DNA from: Hofstenia miamia | Lineage: Eukaryota > Xenacoelomorpha > Acoela | Assembly: GCA_004352715.1 (NCBI GenBank) | Contig: SCFE01000033.1 | Coordinates: forward strand, 1,381,996 to 1,445,995 | Direction of reading: 5' to 3' | DNA: 64,000 nt | Shown here: piece by piece, positions 1 to 12,360 of the stretch | Layout of the letters: every line of letters starts with the position of its first letter | Position numbering within the stretch: position 1 is the first letter of the stretch | Notes under the pieces: model-generated | The model's input: only the letters and a program-made list of their open reading frames with translations | What the model was told of the DNA's origin: nothing | Database searches by the model: none | Program-made: the position numbers and the translations under genes

Positions 1-890
1 TCAAATTCCTTCAGTCTTTTCTTATTTTTCATATTAAAGATTATAAAATTTATAACAATAATTCAGGAACATTTAAAGCAAAAATATAACTTATAATCAG
101 AGCTGCAAAAGCAGGCCGATTATTTATTTTTATAAAACACGATAGGTCCGATGGGGATGTAATCAAAATTAGAAGATGTGCAGATTGCGTTTAGTCATCA
201 AAATTTAAAATTAAAATTTTCCTAAAACCTTGTTTTTGCTTTTGCGCTGTAATTAATGGCCAAAAGTAAAAAATCCATAGATAATAAGACTGTTTTCAAA
301 CCATTATTATGCCAAATTATTTATAGAAAAATATTCTACAAATTGTTCAAAGGGCTCATGGTGAGAGAAATTCATTGAACGAGTGGACGATGGTTGACTT
401 CATCTATGTTGCAATTTCTATGTGTTAAGAAAACTTGAAAAAAGTTTTCCATTTTTTGTTTCTAAAAATTTGCTATTACAAATTTTCAATTATCGATGAA
501 ATTATTGAACCTAACATCGTAATTTTTTGTTTTGGCGAAAGTATCCAGCATCACAGATATAGTGAATACAAATGGTTGGGGAATTTTAAGAATGCACATT
601 GGGATTCTAATGTAGGAAACGTCCGTAAAATGCCTATAAAAGTGGAATTTCCTCTTAAAAATTATGCTTTACTCTGTTAAAAGCTTACACTCAAATCTTT
701 AAAAATCGAATATGTCCAATAATTTAACCGTTTAACAAATGTTGACATTGGATTCAAAATTAAAAAAAATTAAATAAGAAATGAAGAAAACAATGCCTTC
801 TATTTAGTTAGGTAAGGCCTCCAATAGCAACGAGTAGAAATAAATTTAAATATTAAGTACAATCGAAATGAAAAACAATGATAAATGTAC

Positions 891-3857
891 CTTGCACATC
901 ATTTCATCGCAAACAGTGTCATCATCAAGCTTTTCACCGATGATTTCCATTCCCATTTGATCTACATTACTCACATGCTCGACGTTGATCGAGTCACTTT
1001 GGGGCGAGTCTTCAGCATGAGCAGTAATATTGGGCGTTGCAATATTGTCATCATCTATTTGACAAATGACTTCTGGATGAGCTGCCGCTGGGATACTCAG
1101 AAAACGCTTCCAACATTCTTTATTGATGTTTGCAGCTAACACAAAGGTCTAAACAATGATGACTTAATATCTAACCAGGCAACGAAGTTATCACAATCTA
1201 TACTCAAATGTAAATTTTACAGTTATTGTACTGGACAAGGAAAAATGTTAAGTATAGTGCAAGACTGTCTAGCAATATTAAATTGTGGAACAATACATTG
1301 GTGTTAACAAACGCATTCGACATTTGTATACAAGCCATTGGATGCCAGAATGATTGAAAGACTGGTAATAAAATTAGCCATAAAAGGAAATTAAGGATAC
1401 AGTTCAATTAGTACCTAATTTCAGAGTGAATCAATTAAATTATTATTACTTCAAAAATTAAAAAGTGGAATCATTTTAATTTTTAAGTTTTTAATCAAAA
1501 TCGAAACTCTGGATTGATCTAGATCAGTGGTTTTCAAACTTTTTTTACCATAGACTCCATAATTTATTAGTTGGACCCCCCCCCTCTCCCATCACAATAA
1601 ATCACTAATAAAATAGTAGAGGAATTGTTAATATTAAAGATATTAAATGACTATGCTTTTATGCTATATTTTAAAGGAAAACTAGACTAAAATATCGTTG
1701 TACCACCTTTCTTCTACATAATTGTTATAAAAATACTTTAGCATTTTAAAATAGTGAAAATATCTGTAGAAATTCCATTCTCTGTAATGAAAACAGTTCT
1801 GAATTAGAATTGCCATATGGACCACCAAAATGGCACCGTGGACCCCGGGTGAGAACCACTGATTTAGATTAATATGGTCGAGAATTGAAAAGAAAATTTA
1901 AAAAAAAATTGCAAAGCAACAAAATAATATCATGCTTCGGAGTCGCATAATAGTGACAATCTTGTAAAAAATCTTTTCCTAAACTCTATTTTCGGTTTTA
2001 TGTTATACAATAAAATTCTAAAGTTGAATTGAAAAATCTTGTATAATTATTAGTCTTAAAGTCAACAATACCATAACTTACTTGTTCAGTATGACAAGAT
2101 AAAGGAAAGTCATGCACATGCTTCTTAAGCAGATCTAAAAGTTCGTTGGAAAAGTACTTAATGCTGAGATCGAGTAAGCAGACGATATCTCTACACTTGT
2201 GCTTGTCCTGAGCGGCCGACCAGATCAAAGCCAAATCATCAGCTGACAAGGCATCCCACAGTGCCAGAAACATCACAACGTCATGACAATGTCGAATGAC
2301 CTATTGCAATAACAAAGTTATTTAAAGTAATTTTGAATAAGTTTTCAATAAGCATTAATGCAAAATAAACTTTTTGGGATGCAGAAAATATTTCAATCAA
2401 TCTCTTGGATTATTCGAACACAAGGAAGAATGGACACAAATATAGAATTAGGGCACGAGATCAGAGTAAGTTCAATTAGTGGTTCCAGTGTTAATTTAAT
2501 GCAAGTGTTTCGATAGCTACCTCAAGATGTGAATTTGCTCCGAATAATAGGTCGATAAACTTATTATTGAACAGCCAAGACTTCATTTTCATAATGACTC
2601 GTGGTTCGCATTTTGAAGTTTGGCAGAGACCAATTTGATGAACAATCTGACCGAGTCCAACAAGGCGCATCGTCATTGTGGAAGACGTAAGATATGTGAG
2701 TGCAAGACACAGCGATGCTTCATCCAATGAACCAGTGGAAGCTAATCTTACCTCGCCCCAAATAAACTCTATCAGAACACGAGCACGCGGTTCCCGCACA
2801 TCTTGGTCGGAAACGTGTGATAGGTACTTCAGTACACCTAATTACTTATTTTAAATATACTAAAAACACATTTTTTAAATTTTATAAAATATTTAACAAA
2901 TATCAAAATTATATTTAAAAAGAACACTACAATACCTTCGCGAAATTTTGCAAAGTTTGTAGCATACGTAGTTAACTCATTGCTTGAGTCAGTAAAAGTT
3001 TGAATTCTGTAGCAATTGCGCAAATTGGACACTAAATGTGACAGAATGTTGGCCAAATGGAGCGGCAATGTTGCTGGAGTTGCATTGAGAAAACACTGGC
3101 CTATTATATCTAAACCTGAGTCTGCAAAAAATATTGCGAGAAAACGACGGATCTAAAAGGGTTAGCATTACAATCTTCATTAAATTCCATTGAAATGACA
3201 TAAATATGCATTAGCCTTAGTGAAAAAATAATAAAGAAATTACATGTAGCGGTTTTTCTGAAGAATGGAACAAAGGGAATTTTTGATGAAATATTGTTTC
3301 TACAGCTAGAAAAAGCTCTTCCAAGATATCAGGCATATGGACATCTAAAAAATAAATAAGTAAAGAAAAAGTGCACAATAGCCTTACTGCAATCAGCTGC
3401 CTTTAGACTTGCTGAAAACTTCTGACATTCTACAATAAAACATTTAATAACACAAACAGTTAACACATGGATGTTATCTTCGATATGAGCAAATCTTCTG
3501 AAGATACATGAACAATGTCTAAATAAAAAATATCGATCCTAGAATTAGGTATAATACACAATAATTTTTGCTAGAAGATGAAATATTGCAAAAAAGACAA
3601 TCTAAAAAACTAAATTCTTGTTTATTTTTGAAATAAAATTCTTAAACTAGGCTCACATACCTGCTGGACCACGAACTCAAATATTTAATAATAGGCCTAA
3701 GACTGGAAGTATTGGTGCATTCAGCGAGTCGAAGATTTTCTATTTCATCCGCTAAACAACGATTAATAAACAAAATTTTAAAGACATGGCTACCATCTTT
3801 AAGTATTCTGAGGTATTCTAGAAGCAAACCACAGTTTTCTGGATCACTGCAACACAT
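891..3857 (-). CDS. USP34: USP34-like ubiquitin hydrolase, N-terminal exons (runs off left edge)
   Basis: Large deubiquitinase of the USP34/Puf type. Only the helical N-terminal region is present; the catalytic USP domain would lie beyond position 1. Exons I read on the minus strand: 3857-3661, 3518-3388, 3344-3244, 3152-2936, 2837-2521, 2300-2082, then 1135-891. The first six join with matching GT-AG sites and codon phases (2/1, 1/2, 0, 1/2, 0). The start at 3857 gives an ENCGLLLE stretch that parallels the vertebrate N-terminus (ENCADLLE). Collinear landmarks follow: YLSSWSSRHC, FLNATPATLP, MTMRLVGLGQI, IWSAAQDKH and SCHTEQ, each with a recognisable USP34 counterpart in the same order. The 891-1135 exon is acidic, like the segment that follows in USP34. 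One or more short exons between 1136 and 2081 were not resolved; an open stretch near 1204-1407 minus is a candidate. Family known from recall; exon ends inferred from sequence. Confidence 0.85.
1525..1861. mobile_element. hAT-type MITE in a USP34-like intron
   Basis: A 337-bp element begins CAGTGGTTTTCAAAC and ends GAGAACCACTG, an inverted terminal pair typical of hAT elements. It is flanked by 8-bp target duplications, atctagat at 1517-1524 and atttagat at 1862-1869 (7 of 8 match). It has no coding capacity and a C-rich run near 1567-1577. It sits between the 2082-2300 and 891-1135 exons. Confidence 0.85.
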
Positions 3858-4992
3858 TTTTCATTCAACTAGAAAAAACAGCACAACGTTAAGCTTATAA
3901 AAAATTATCAGTCTAGACATTAAAATAAATTCAGTGCATAAATAATGAAATTACGGAAACAACTTTGAATTTTAACACAGTTCAAAACAGTTCCTGAAAT
4001 TTCAGGCAACAAGGACATCCTGTAAATTGACAGCACTATAGTAAAACCTATATTATAAAGAACTTGTTACATCTCCCAAAAATGCCTGTGACATAACCTA
4101 GATGATTAGAAATCATTAGAATATCAATGTACAATATCCTGTGAAATCAAAAATGTTGATGAAATCAGTACCAAATATCGACATTGAGGAAAAGAATGGA
4201 AAACTAGTATATTTCAGTTTCAATAAAGTTTGTCTACAATCGAACCTGCAAAACTGTCGAAATAATTCAATTGAATGTTAAATTTCGTGTGCATTTGGAT
4301 TATAGAAATTGCAAACTAATATATAAATATTTAAAAAAGTACATACAAAAATGAAATAATTATAGTAAATGAACCTAATTATAGTAATCTCATCATGCAT
4401 TTACTTTTTCTCAATAAACAAAGTGAATGTTTAGATAAGAAATTGCGTTAAAACTTGTTTTACAAGCCAACTACAAAAATTTGCAGGTGCCGTAAATGCT
4501 TACTTCTATGTATTTATTATTAGTATTTACGCAATTTTTTGCTCTCTTATTGCTAAAGTATGGGTTGACAAATAGTTTCATCTACAAGTAAGCGCTATAT
4601 AAACAGATCGATTATACAACCTATTTATTTGTGTACGCCATAATGCGCTTAAGAAGCTTAATATCAATGTATGCCTCACATGGATAATTAATTTGAATCA
4701 GACAGTAAATTTCAAAATTTTCGAATTGAACAGTCTTTTGAAGTTGCATTTTTACGAACAAGTACTACACAGAATCTGTTTATTGGATTGCCTTGAGGTG
4801 AAAATACTCAAGAATTTTTATTGAACTGATCAATTCCATTATCGATGCATTCAATTAACTATATGCTCAAAACAATTTATTACAATGTGGTTTTTATGAA
4901 GCTAGCTTATTTAACTATATTTGAAGAAAGATATTGCTTAAAGATTAACTCATAGCTAAGATAAAAATTGGGATTAACAAAAACAAACCGTA
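3858..4992. other. Intergenic, upstream of the USP34-like start
   Basis: AT-rich DNA between the USP34-like start codon and the stop of the zinc-finger gene; both genes are on the minus strand. It must hold the USP34-like promoter and 5' UTR and the zinc-finger 3' UTR. I see no credible ORF, repeat or RNA gene. Confidence 0.5.
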
Positions 4993-7900
4993 TCAAAATT
5001 TTAGTATTTCATCTAGCATATCTAAACTTAAATCAGGCATTTCAGAAGTTTCTCTACAATCTAAATTAATAACATTACAGGATTTTTCATGGAATTTTCG
5101 CTGATCTGACGTGCGAAAGCAAGCAGTACAACGTGAACATTTTAATGGCCGAGCGCCAGAATGGATACGCATGTGAAGTGCTAAAGAGCTCATCCATCCA
5201 AACCGTTTCTGACATAAATGGCATTGAAAGTTCTTTTCTTTTCGGTGTGAAGTTAAATGTTTTCTATATGTATCGAGTAATGCAAAGTTTTTATCGCACT
5301 TTTCACAACGATACGGCTTTTCCAATGTATGGCGTCGAAGATGACGATTTAAATCGTGTTTCTTTGCAAATGCCCTAGGACAATATGTGCAATGGACCCT
5401 CTTCACTGTTTTTGGCTTTGGTTTATAGTAACCAACAACTTGAGATGCTGCACGAACTAACAATTTTTCAGATAGAGAAGCATGACTCGGAAGAATAACG
5501 CGTGCTATATCAGCTGCTTGTTCACGTGATAAAACTATCGGTCTTTGAAATTGCTTCGGGGCAACAACTGAAACTTGTGTGTGATGTTTACTAATATGTT
5601 CATTTAATGTGGCTTCGGAAGAATGTTTGGAATAACAAATATCACATTCATAAACCTCGGTGACAGGTTCTTCAGTATGTGCTGATAACAAATGCGCATA
5701 CAATTGAGCAGCAGATTTATAAATATTATCGCAAACATGACACCTATGCAGGTTATTAGATTGTTCTTTTTCACTATTTGAGAAACTATTAGGAACTATA
5801 TTTTCGAATGCCACAGAAGTACAGATTTCATTAGTGTCAATTAACGTTCTTCTGTTGTAACTGCTTAAGCAAATCGAGGGGTTGACCATATTTTCTAAAT
5901 TTTCTATTGGTTTTGGGGCAGCTGGACAAGAACGATAAGGAAGTTTTTTAGACCTCTCACCGGTAGCATTTACTGAATTATCAATAGGTTCGTTATTAAA
6001 TACAGCTGAAGCATGGATTTGTATGTGTCTACGACAAACATATCTATTGTTGAAACACTTTCCGCAATATCCGCACTTAAAATTACCGTTCGAATGAAGC
6101 TTTATAGCAAGATGGCGCTTTAGATTTGATTTTGAAGAAAACCTTTTGAAGCAATAACCACAATGGCGATACTTGCTCTTACCATGTGAAGATAAGTGCC
6201 TATTTAAATCGTCCCTTCCATTGAAGGTTTCAGAGCAAATAGTGCATGTATATGGTATTTGACCTTTATGAATGTTGCGTTGATGAAGTCGCAAATTTCC
6301 TAGTCGCATGAAGCCCTTCGGACAGAGTCTACACTTAAAATTTGTAGTATTTGATGACAGAGGTATTTCAACTCCATTCGATTCAATAAGAGGTTCCAAT
6401 AATTGCACAGATTCAACAATATTATTTGTAGCTTCATGCTTTTCAACATNAACGTTCTTCTGTTGTAACTGCTTAAGCAAATCGAGGGGTTGACCATATT
6501 TTCTAAATTTTCTATTGGTTTTGGGGCAGCTGGACAAGAACGATAAGGAAGTTTTTTAGACCTCTCACCGGTAGCATTTACTGAATTATCAATAGGTTCG
6601 TTATTAAATACAGCTGAAGCATGGATTTGTATGTGTCTACGACAAACATATCTATTGTTGAAACACTTTCCGCAATATCCGCACTTAAAATTACCGTTCG
6701 AATGAAGCTTTATAGCAAGATGGCGCTTTAGATTTGATTTTGAAGAAAACCTTTTGAAGCAATAACCACAATGGCGATACTTGCTCTTACCATGTGAAGA
6801 TAAGTGCCTATTTAAATCGTCCCTTCCATTGAAGGTTTCAGAGCAAATAGTGCATGTATATGGTATTTGACCTTTATGAATGTTGCGTTGATGAAGTCGC
6901 AAATTTCCTAGTCGCATGAAGCCCTTCGGACAGAGTCTACACTTAAAATTTGTAGTATTTGATGACAGAGGTATTTCAACTCCATTCGATTCAATAAGAG
7001 GTTCCAATAATTGCACAGATTCAACAATATTATTTGTAGCTTCATGCTTTTCAACATGTCTATTTAAATTTCTCTCATTAATAAAAAACTTATTGCAAAT
7101 AGAGCACTGATAGTTTCTAGTCAGGATTGCTCTTTGTTTTCGCATACCAGAATGAAAAGATTCAACATGTAAACGTAAGTTTGATTTATGAAAAAATAGC
7201 CTTCCACAATGCATACAACAAAATGGTTTGCAGCCACTGTGCACTCGCATATGACGCACTAAATCCGAAGTTCTGTTAAAATCCTTTTTACACATTAGAC
7301 AAATTAAAATTTTGCCTCGTCGCACATAAAATTTTTTATTTATTTGTGTTAAACTATCCGTCTCTGATAGCGAATAGGGTAATGGAGTTGAAGAGATATT
7401 ATTTGTATTCACGTATTGAAGGGGAAGAGGTTGACTTGTTTGTGAAGCTTCGAGATTTTTTTGCACCGGTGTAACATGTTTAACCGTCGTGTGCAATCGG
7501 AGAGACGACATTTTGCGGAAAGAGCAACAACAAATTTCACAAGAGAAAAGTTTCTCCAGTGGTTCTCCCAAAGCATCAGGATGTGCTACTTTGATATGCG
7601 AACGAAGATTACCAGCCTGTGAAAACGTTTGTTCACAAATCTCACACTTATGAATAGCAGCTTCTTTGTCGTGAATTTTTGAATGAATTTTTAGACTGTC
7701 GCTCTGTGTAAAACTTTTACCACAAATATCACATTTAAAAGCCTTTAATTTCGAGTGAACTACAAGATGCCGTTTAAGTTGACAAGGTCTTTGGAAAGAC
7801 TTACCGCATTCATCGCAGCTATTTCGTAAATATTTCCTGTTGCAAGAAGGTTTTCGTTTGCTAACTTTAGGTAAAGGATCAGGTGCACTTAAATGCATTT

Positions 7901-8555
7901 TCCGATAATGCTTTCTCAATGCTTCAACACTAGAAAGTTTCACATTACATGACTCACAAACATGTGATGGTGTTCGAAATTCATTAAAGTTTCTTTCCAT
8001 ATTTTCATTAAGATGTTTTGCTTCCATGTGTAATTCTAAAGGAATTAGAAATTCGAAGTCTTTCCCACACTTGGAACAAAATAAGGTTTCCTCAACAGCA
8101 TGGAGTGCACAGTGTGAATGCAGCTTTGAAATTCGACTAAAACTAGCATTGCACAATGGACACAGATAAGAAGCATCATCAATGTGATGAGTAGAGTGAA
8201 TTTTTAGATTTACCTCAGAATTAAATTCTAAGTGGCACTTGGTGCAGAGAAAAGGTTTTTGATATAAATGGGCTTTTCGATGAATTCGATAAATTTCATA
8301 CTCACTAGAACTAAATTGCGCTGCACAAAATGAACAGGAAATCGTTTCAGGAAATGCTGGTTGAAAATCAGATATGCCCAAAATTTTCCCAGATTCGTCA
8401 AGTGCAACAACTGATAAATCAATTTGATTTCTAGAATCGAATACTTCTAACATTGAAGTTGGCCTGTTCTTTACTCTGATTAGATTCTCCAATGGTGCTT
8501 GACCATCTCTGGAAACATAAATATTCGAATCTGCATCAAAGTGAACAGACTTCAT
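4993..8555 (-). CDS. 22-finger C2H2 zinc-finger protein (reading frame split by an assembly duplication)
   Basis: Single-exon gene for a nuclear, probably DNA-binding C2H2 protein. After removing one copy of the 608-bp artefact at 5843-6450 the reading is 2955 bp, 984 residues plus stop, in one frame. Fingers are clustered: 1-5 (about residues 73-215), 6-9, 10-12, 13-16, 17-18 and 19-22. The last is C2HC-like, ending KFHEKSC. Typical motifs are YxCxxC...H...H with some TGEKP-like linkers (LEKPYRC, SGARPLKC, SGCKPFCC). The C-terminus is acidic and amphipathic (DLSLDMLDEILKF), which could be an activation or interaction motif (inference). The start at 8555 is the first ATG of the open frame. 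Read without correction, the gene appears as two overlapping ORFs (8555-6300 and 6537-4993), which is misleading. No orthologue recognised; no KRAB, ZAD or BTB domain seen. Confidence 0.85.
5843..7057. repeat. Exact 607-bp direct duplication separated by one N (assembly artefact)
   Basis: Bases 5843-6449 reappear at 6451-7057 at an offset of 608, with a single N at 6450 at the join. The offset is 2 modulo 3, so the duplicate shifts the frame; deleting one copy plus the N restores one open frame. This is what is expected when overlapping contig ends are abutted rather than merged. Confidence 0.93.
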
Positions 8556-10341
8556 TTTGATTCTGACTAAAATATTTGTATATTAATACATTAATTCTAC
8601 TTGTAATGAATGATAATTTAAATACTAAATTGCGTAGCGAACATAGCAATACACATAAATATAGAGACAATAGAATAAATATAGAGACAATAGAATTTCA
8701 ATTGTGTAAATGAAGTTTTAATTACAATAAATGTGCCCATATCTCAAGATTTCAAAATTTCATTATAGGCTTGAAGAAAATAGTCTGAAAATGTGGGAAA
8801 AATGACTTGTCTTGTATAAGGGACATGGACAGTTTAAGGTTAAACAGGGCTAAACGATTCCTATGTATTTGTAATAATCATTCCTACTTAAAGAAGCCTA
8901 TAAATTAAAATATAAAAAAACTTAAATTTATATGAAATAAATTGCAGATATATTAATTAAATTGGGATAAGTCAAATTAAAACCAAACAAAAACATGGTC
9001 AATGAATTTTAAATTAGATGAAATTGAGAATTTAACATTACTTAGTAGTAAAAAATATATAGTAATCACATGCTGAAATTAAATTTCATTGAACAAGTTG
9101 TTAAATTAAAAAACTAGACCTTTAAATTGTGATGATTGCATGTAAATATGAGATTCCCTATGAAACTACAGATCAAATAATCTATTAAATAGATCATATG
9201 CTTTAGTGCTAGACGTTTTTAGCCACTGACAAGGTATTTAAAGAAAATAATTGATTCATCACTGAAACAAGCATTCGCTGCAAAGGGTTTTAGCCAAAGT
9301 AAATAAACGCTCATATTGTTAAGAATTAAGAAACAATATAAATGGCATATACGCGTTTTACAGAAAGTTTCAAAGTTAATTACATATAAATTTGATTTAT
9401 ATGAGTTTTTTACAGGTTTGAAATCCTGTCAAACATTGGAAATATACTTTTACTTAAAATATTTTACATACAAATTTGTAAATGAACATTTAGTAACACA
9501 AAGAATCGATTTGCTAAGGCATCAGTTACATTTGTAACTAAGCCAATGGGTATTCGAGCGAGATATTGCAGTTTCTGTGTCATTACTTTTATGAGCGGGT
9601 TTAATTTAACTTTTGAAGTTTACCTAACACTGACGTTAACATCAAGGAAAAAAATAATACTGAGTCAAGATTATTGATAAAACCACAAGTGCATCATTAA
9701 ATTTTTGATATATCCCTTGTTTATATAAATAAATTGAATTTATATTATATCAGCCAGATCTAGATAACACAAAATAACACAAATTCTCGATGAGCATGGC
9801 AATTAAGTGCTATTTATTAAAATCCACCCGAATACACGCCAAGTGCAATTGCTGATTAAAGCCGATATCATCAGCTGATTCGAGTCTTGCAACCCCATTT
9901 TGTAAAGAAAAGACGAAATACTACTCAATCACATGGTTTCCTGAAAAGTTGGCTAAAGCCTGTAATATTGATATTTATAGATTATGAGTTATTGATTAAT
10001 TGAAATATACGTCAACTTTTGTTTGTAATCTATATTAACATCTGTATCTATCAACAAAAGCAAATTATCTATTAAAAGCCCGCAATCAAGTTAATAGAAG
10101 AAAACATTGCAATTGAATTATATATAGGAGGCTGTTTTGCATTACAATGAAAACAATTGAACAGGTTTGTGAGGTTCAAAATTAAAAATGACGTCATAGA
10201 CCGGGTTGTTAGAAGGCCTTACCACATTTAATAAAAGATTCCAAGGTTTTGCAAGATTCAATTTACGAACAAGAATTTACATTTGTAATGAATATAAAAT
10301 ATAAATATTCAAACGTTTATTTTTTAATATTATTTCTAGTA
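8556..10341. other. Intergenic, AT-rich
   Basis: Upstream flank of the zinc-finger gene. A short tandem duplication (aatatagagacaatagaat type) lies near 8657-8698. No supported gene was found; the 73-codon ORF at 9316-9537 starts at a non-ATG codon and has low-complexity composition. Confidence 0.4.
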
Positions 10342-10539
10342 TTAATGTAGCATCGGCTGGTAGTTGTTGTTATTATTTATCGGCCAGACCTCGCGCTTTT
10401 CTTGTTGGTGACTGGTTGTTGTAATATTTGTACATATTGTAAATAGCAGTGTATATAAAGAACAAAGTGTTTGTAAATAGAAAATTTGTTTGAACTGTAT
10501 TCTCTTATTGTTCGCTATAATCACCCCCGTGATTCTACA

Positions 10540-10555
10540 TGGCGACCGTGACAAG
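10540..10555 (+). promoter_or_regulatory. Primer-binding site of the TRIM
   Basis: TGGCGACCGTGACAAG abuts the 3' end of the left LTR. TGG pairs with the universal tRNA CCA end. A tRNA-Arg primer is suggested by analogy with 412/mdg1 elements (inference). Confidence 0.65.
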
Positions 10556-10726
10556 ACCCTGATGTGATGTAGAACATTCCAATGCCTCTCCACAAGATTA
10601 ACCCAATCGATAGGAGTCAGCCAAGCTTACGCCTTAGTTTTTGCATGTTTGAGTGAAGAGTCTGGCCTGGGACGGCGTGTAGCATCGGCTGGGAGTTGTT
10701 ATTATTTATCGGCCAGACCTCGCGCT

Positions 10727-10947
10727 GGCGTTATTGTACTTTAAGCGACCCAGTTTATTTGACGTCATAAAATGGGTATAAAACTCTAACCCTAACCCAA
10801 AACTTGGGTGTTTTGCAAAAAATTAATCAACAAGATGAAATACAATATAATTGCATTGGTTGGGGAGTAGGGTTAGGGTTGAAGTTAGAGTTTAATACCC
10901 ATTTTATGACGTCACTCAAACTGGGTCCCCTAAAGTACAATAACGCC
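10727..10947. mobile_element. Foldback MITE inside the 3' LTR
   Basis: A 221-bp element with long inverted ends: GGCGTTATTGTACTTTA at 10727 and its complement ending at 10947. The arms continue for roughly 80 bp through a shared ACCCAGTTT...GACGTCATAAAATGGGTAT block. It sits in the right LTR where the left LTR has about 95 bp of different sequence (TTCTTGTTGG to AAGAA), so insertion was accompanied by loss of the LTR middle. Confidence 0.8.
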
Positions 10948-11131
10948 CAAAGTGTTTGTAAATAGAAAATAGTTTGAACTGTATTCTCTTATTGTTCGCT
11001 AGAATCACCCCCTGTGATTCTACATTAAAAGTTCAATGAAAAAAACAAACAGAAGAAATGATATTTAGAGTTCTAAATGTCATTTTTATTTGTTGAAATT
11101 GCGATAAGTATTTATATAAAATATGGTAAAA

Positions 11132-11520
11132 CAGAGAATTCGAGACGAGACTGAGATTGAGACCGAGACTTATTTTTGAGACGAGAATTGAGACTTTTTT
11201 CATGGAGTCAATGAGACTCGAGACTTGAAGATTACACAACCTTTGGCCAAACTAAAAATAATTTAAACAAGTTAGAAATTATTCATTTTAAAATCAGGCT
11301 TTATATTTGCAGTTTACCATGTTTAGGTAAATTAAAATATACATTCTAATGTTTTTTTACAATTAAACATCATTGTTTTATTAAATTTTAATGGAGACCA
11401 ACAACAGTCTCGATTTGAGACAAGACTAAGACTTTCCCTTCAGTCTCGTCGAGACTGAGACAAAGACTTGAAATCTACTTTTTTGAGACTGAGACAACCA
11501 TTAAAGTCTCGAATTTCCTG
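11132..11520. mobile_element. hAT-type MITE rich in GAGAC repeats
   Basis: A 389-bp element from CAGAGAATTCGAGAC to GTCTCGAATTTCCTG, with a perfect 8-bp target duplication tggtaaaa at 11124-11131 and 11521-11528. Both subterminal regions are built of degenerate GAGAC/GTCTC repeats in opposite orientation, so each end is an array of the same short motif. Non-coding. Confidence 0.88.
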
Positions 11521-11550
11521 TGGTAAAAATTAAAAATTAAATGTAATAGG

Positions 11551-11771
11551 CAGGGTTTTCGAGTACTCGGAATGTTAAGAACTCGAACTCGAATAAGCTC
11601 GCAAAACTCGGAAGAGAAATCATCAAAACTCAAACTCGACTCGATTAAAAATCCACTCGAAAATACCATAAAAATTAAGTTATTTTAAATTTCAATTTCT
11701 TTGCCAATCGAACTCAAAACGAAAAAACTCGAACCCGATCCGAGTAACTCGAACTCGACTCGAAAACCCTA
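11551..11771. mobile_element. hAT-type MITE rich in CTCGA repeats
   Basis: A 221-bp element from CAGGGTTTTCGAGT to ACTCGAAAACCCTA, with a perfect 8-bp target duplication gtaatagg at 11543-11550 and 11772-11779. The subterminal DNA is made of ACTCGA/TCGAGT repeats. It lies only 30 bp from the preceding hAT MITE. Confidence 0.88.
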
Positions 11772-12058
11772 GTAATAGGAACCTAATGTCTTGTTTACCA
11801 GTTTATTATTTATTGTTACAATAAGTTCGAAAGAATTATGTTCTGATCCCCAAAAACTATGTTCGTATTATATATGTTCAAGTTTTTGCGCAATTTTTGT
11901 TGAGATGCTTAGATATACATATTTGAAGCATATTATATTGAGTTGAGTCTAATATTTCAATTACACATTTGCCTAGTTTTTTATCTAAGGAATTTTTTTA
12001 TTTTGGGGTTGGTACTTTTTATCAACATACGAAATCTTGAAACCGACATAGGGAACCT

Positions 12059-12356
12059 TGCGATCGAAATAGCAAATCGTTATGACAATATGAACAAAAA
12101 TAATTTAGCATGATTGAGGTATGAAGATTAATAACATTAGATGGGTCATTTAAAATATTCTCATATGTACATTAAAATATTTATCTGAGTTTTTTATGAA
12201 ATCAAGTACAATATTTTATCATTTAGTCTAGATTACGACTCAATAAAAAATTGCTAAAACTAAATTTTGATGTCTCGTTTGATGTAATTGATAGGTATAC
12301 CTCATTCATGCTAAATTTTTTGTTCATATTGTCATAACGATTTGCTATATCGTTTG
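12059..12356. repeat. Inverted repeat (about 60-bp arms) upstream of the MULE gene
   Basis: The left arm 12059-12123 and right arm about 12297-12356 are near-complementary; both contain AGCAAATCGTTATGACAA or its complement. About 170 bp lie between them. It may be the outer end of the MULE or an independent foldback element. Confidence 0.75.
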
Positions 12357-12360
12357 CAAT

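Larger units (their letters stand above)
10346..11024 (+). mobile_element. TRIM-type miniature LTR retrotransposon
   Basis: Two direct repeats start TGTAGCATCGGCTGG and end TGATTCTACA: 10346-10539 (194 bp) and 10678-11024 (interrupted). Only 138 bp lie between them. A primer-binding-site-like stretch, TGGCGACCGTGACAAG, follows the first LTR directly at 10540; it resembles the tRNA-primer sites of 412/mdg1-type Gypsy elements (recall). The whole is flanked by TTAA on both sides (10342-10345 and 11025-11028), a 4-bp target duplication. There is no gag or pol coding, so it depends on an autonomous relative. Strand is assigned from the PBS. Confidence 0.85.

Noticed and set aside
435-680. 81-codon plus-strand ORF
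   Set aside because: It starts at a non-ATG codon, has AT-driven composition and no motif; chance ORF.
885-1139. 84-codon plus-strand ORF
   Set aside because: Antisense shadow of the acidic USP34-like exon at 891-1135.
5133-5378. 81-codon plus-strand ORF inside the zinc-finger gene
   Set aside because: Antisense to C2H2 fingers, which often leave an open opposite frame.
10780-10875. CTAACCCTAACCC and GGGTTAGGGTT as telomeric repeats
   Set aside because: Only two units each, in inverted positions inside the MITE arms; part of the element, not telomeric DNA.
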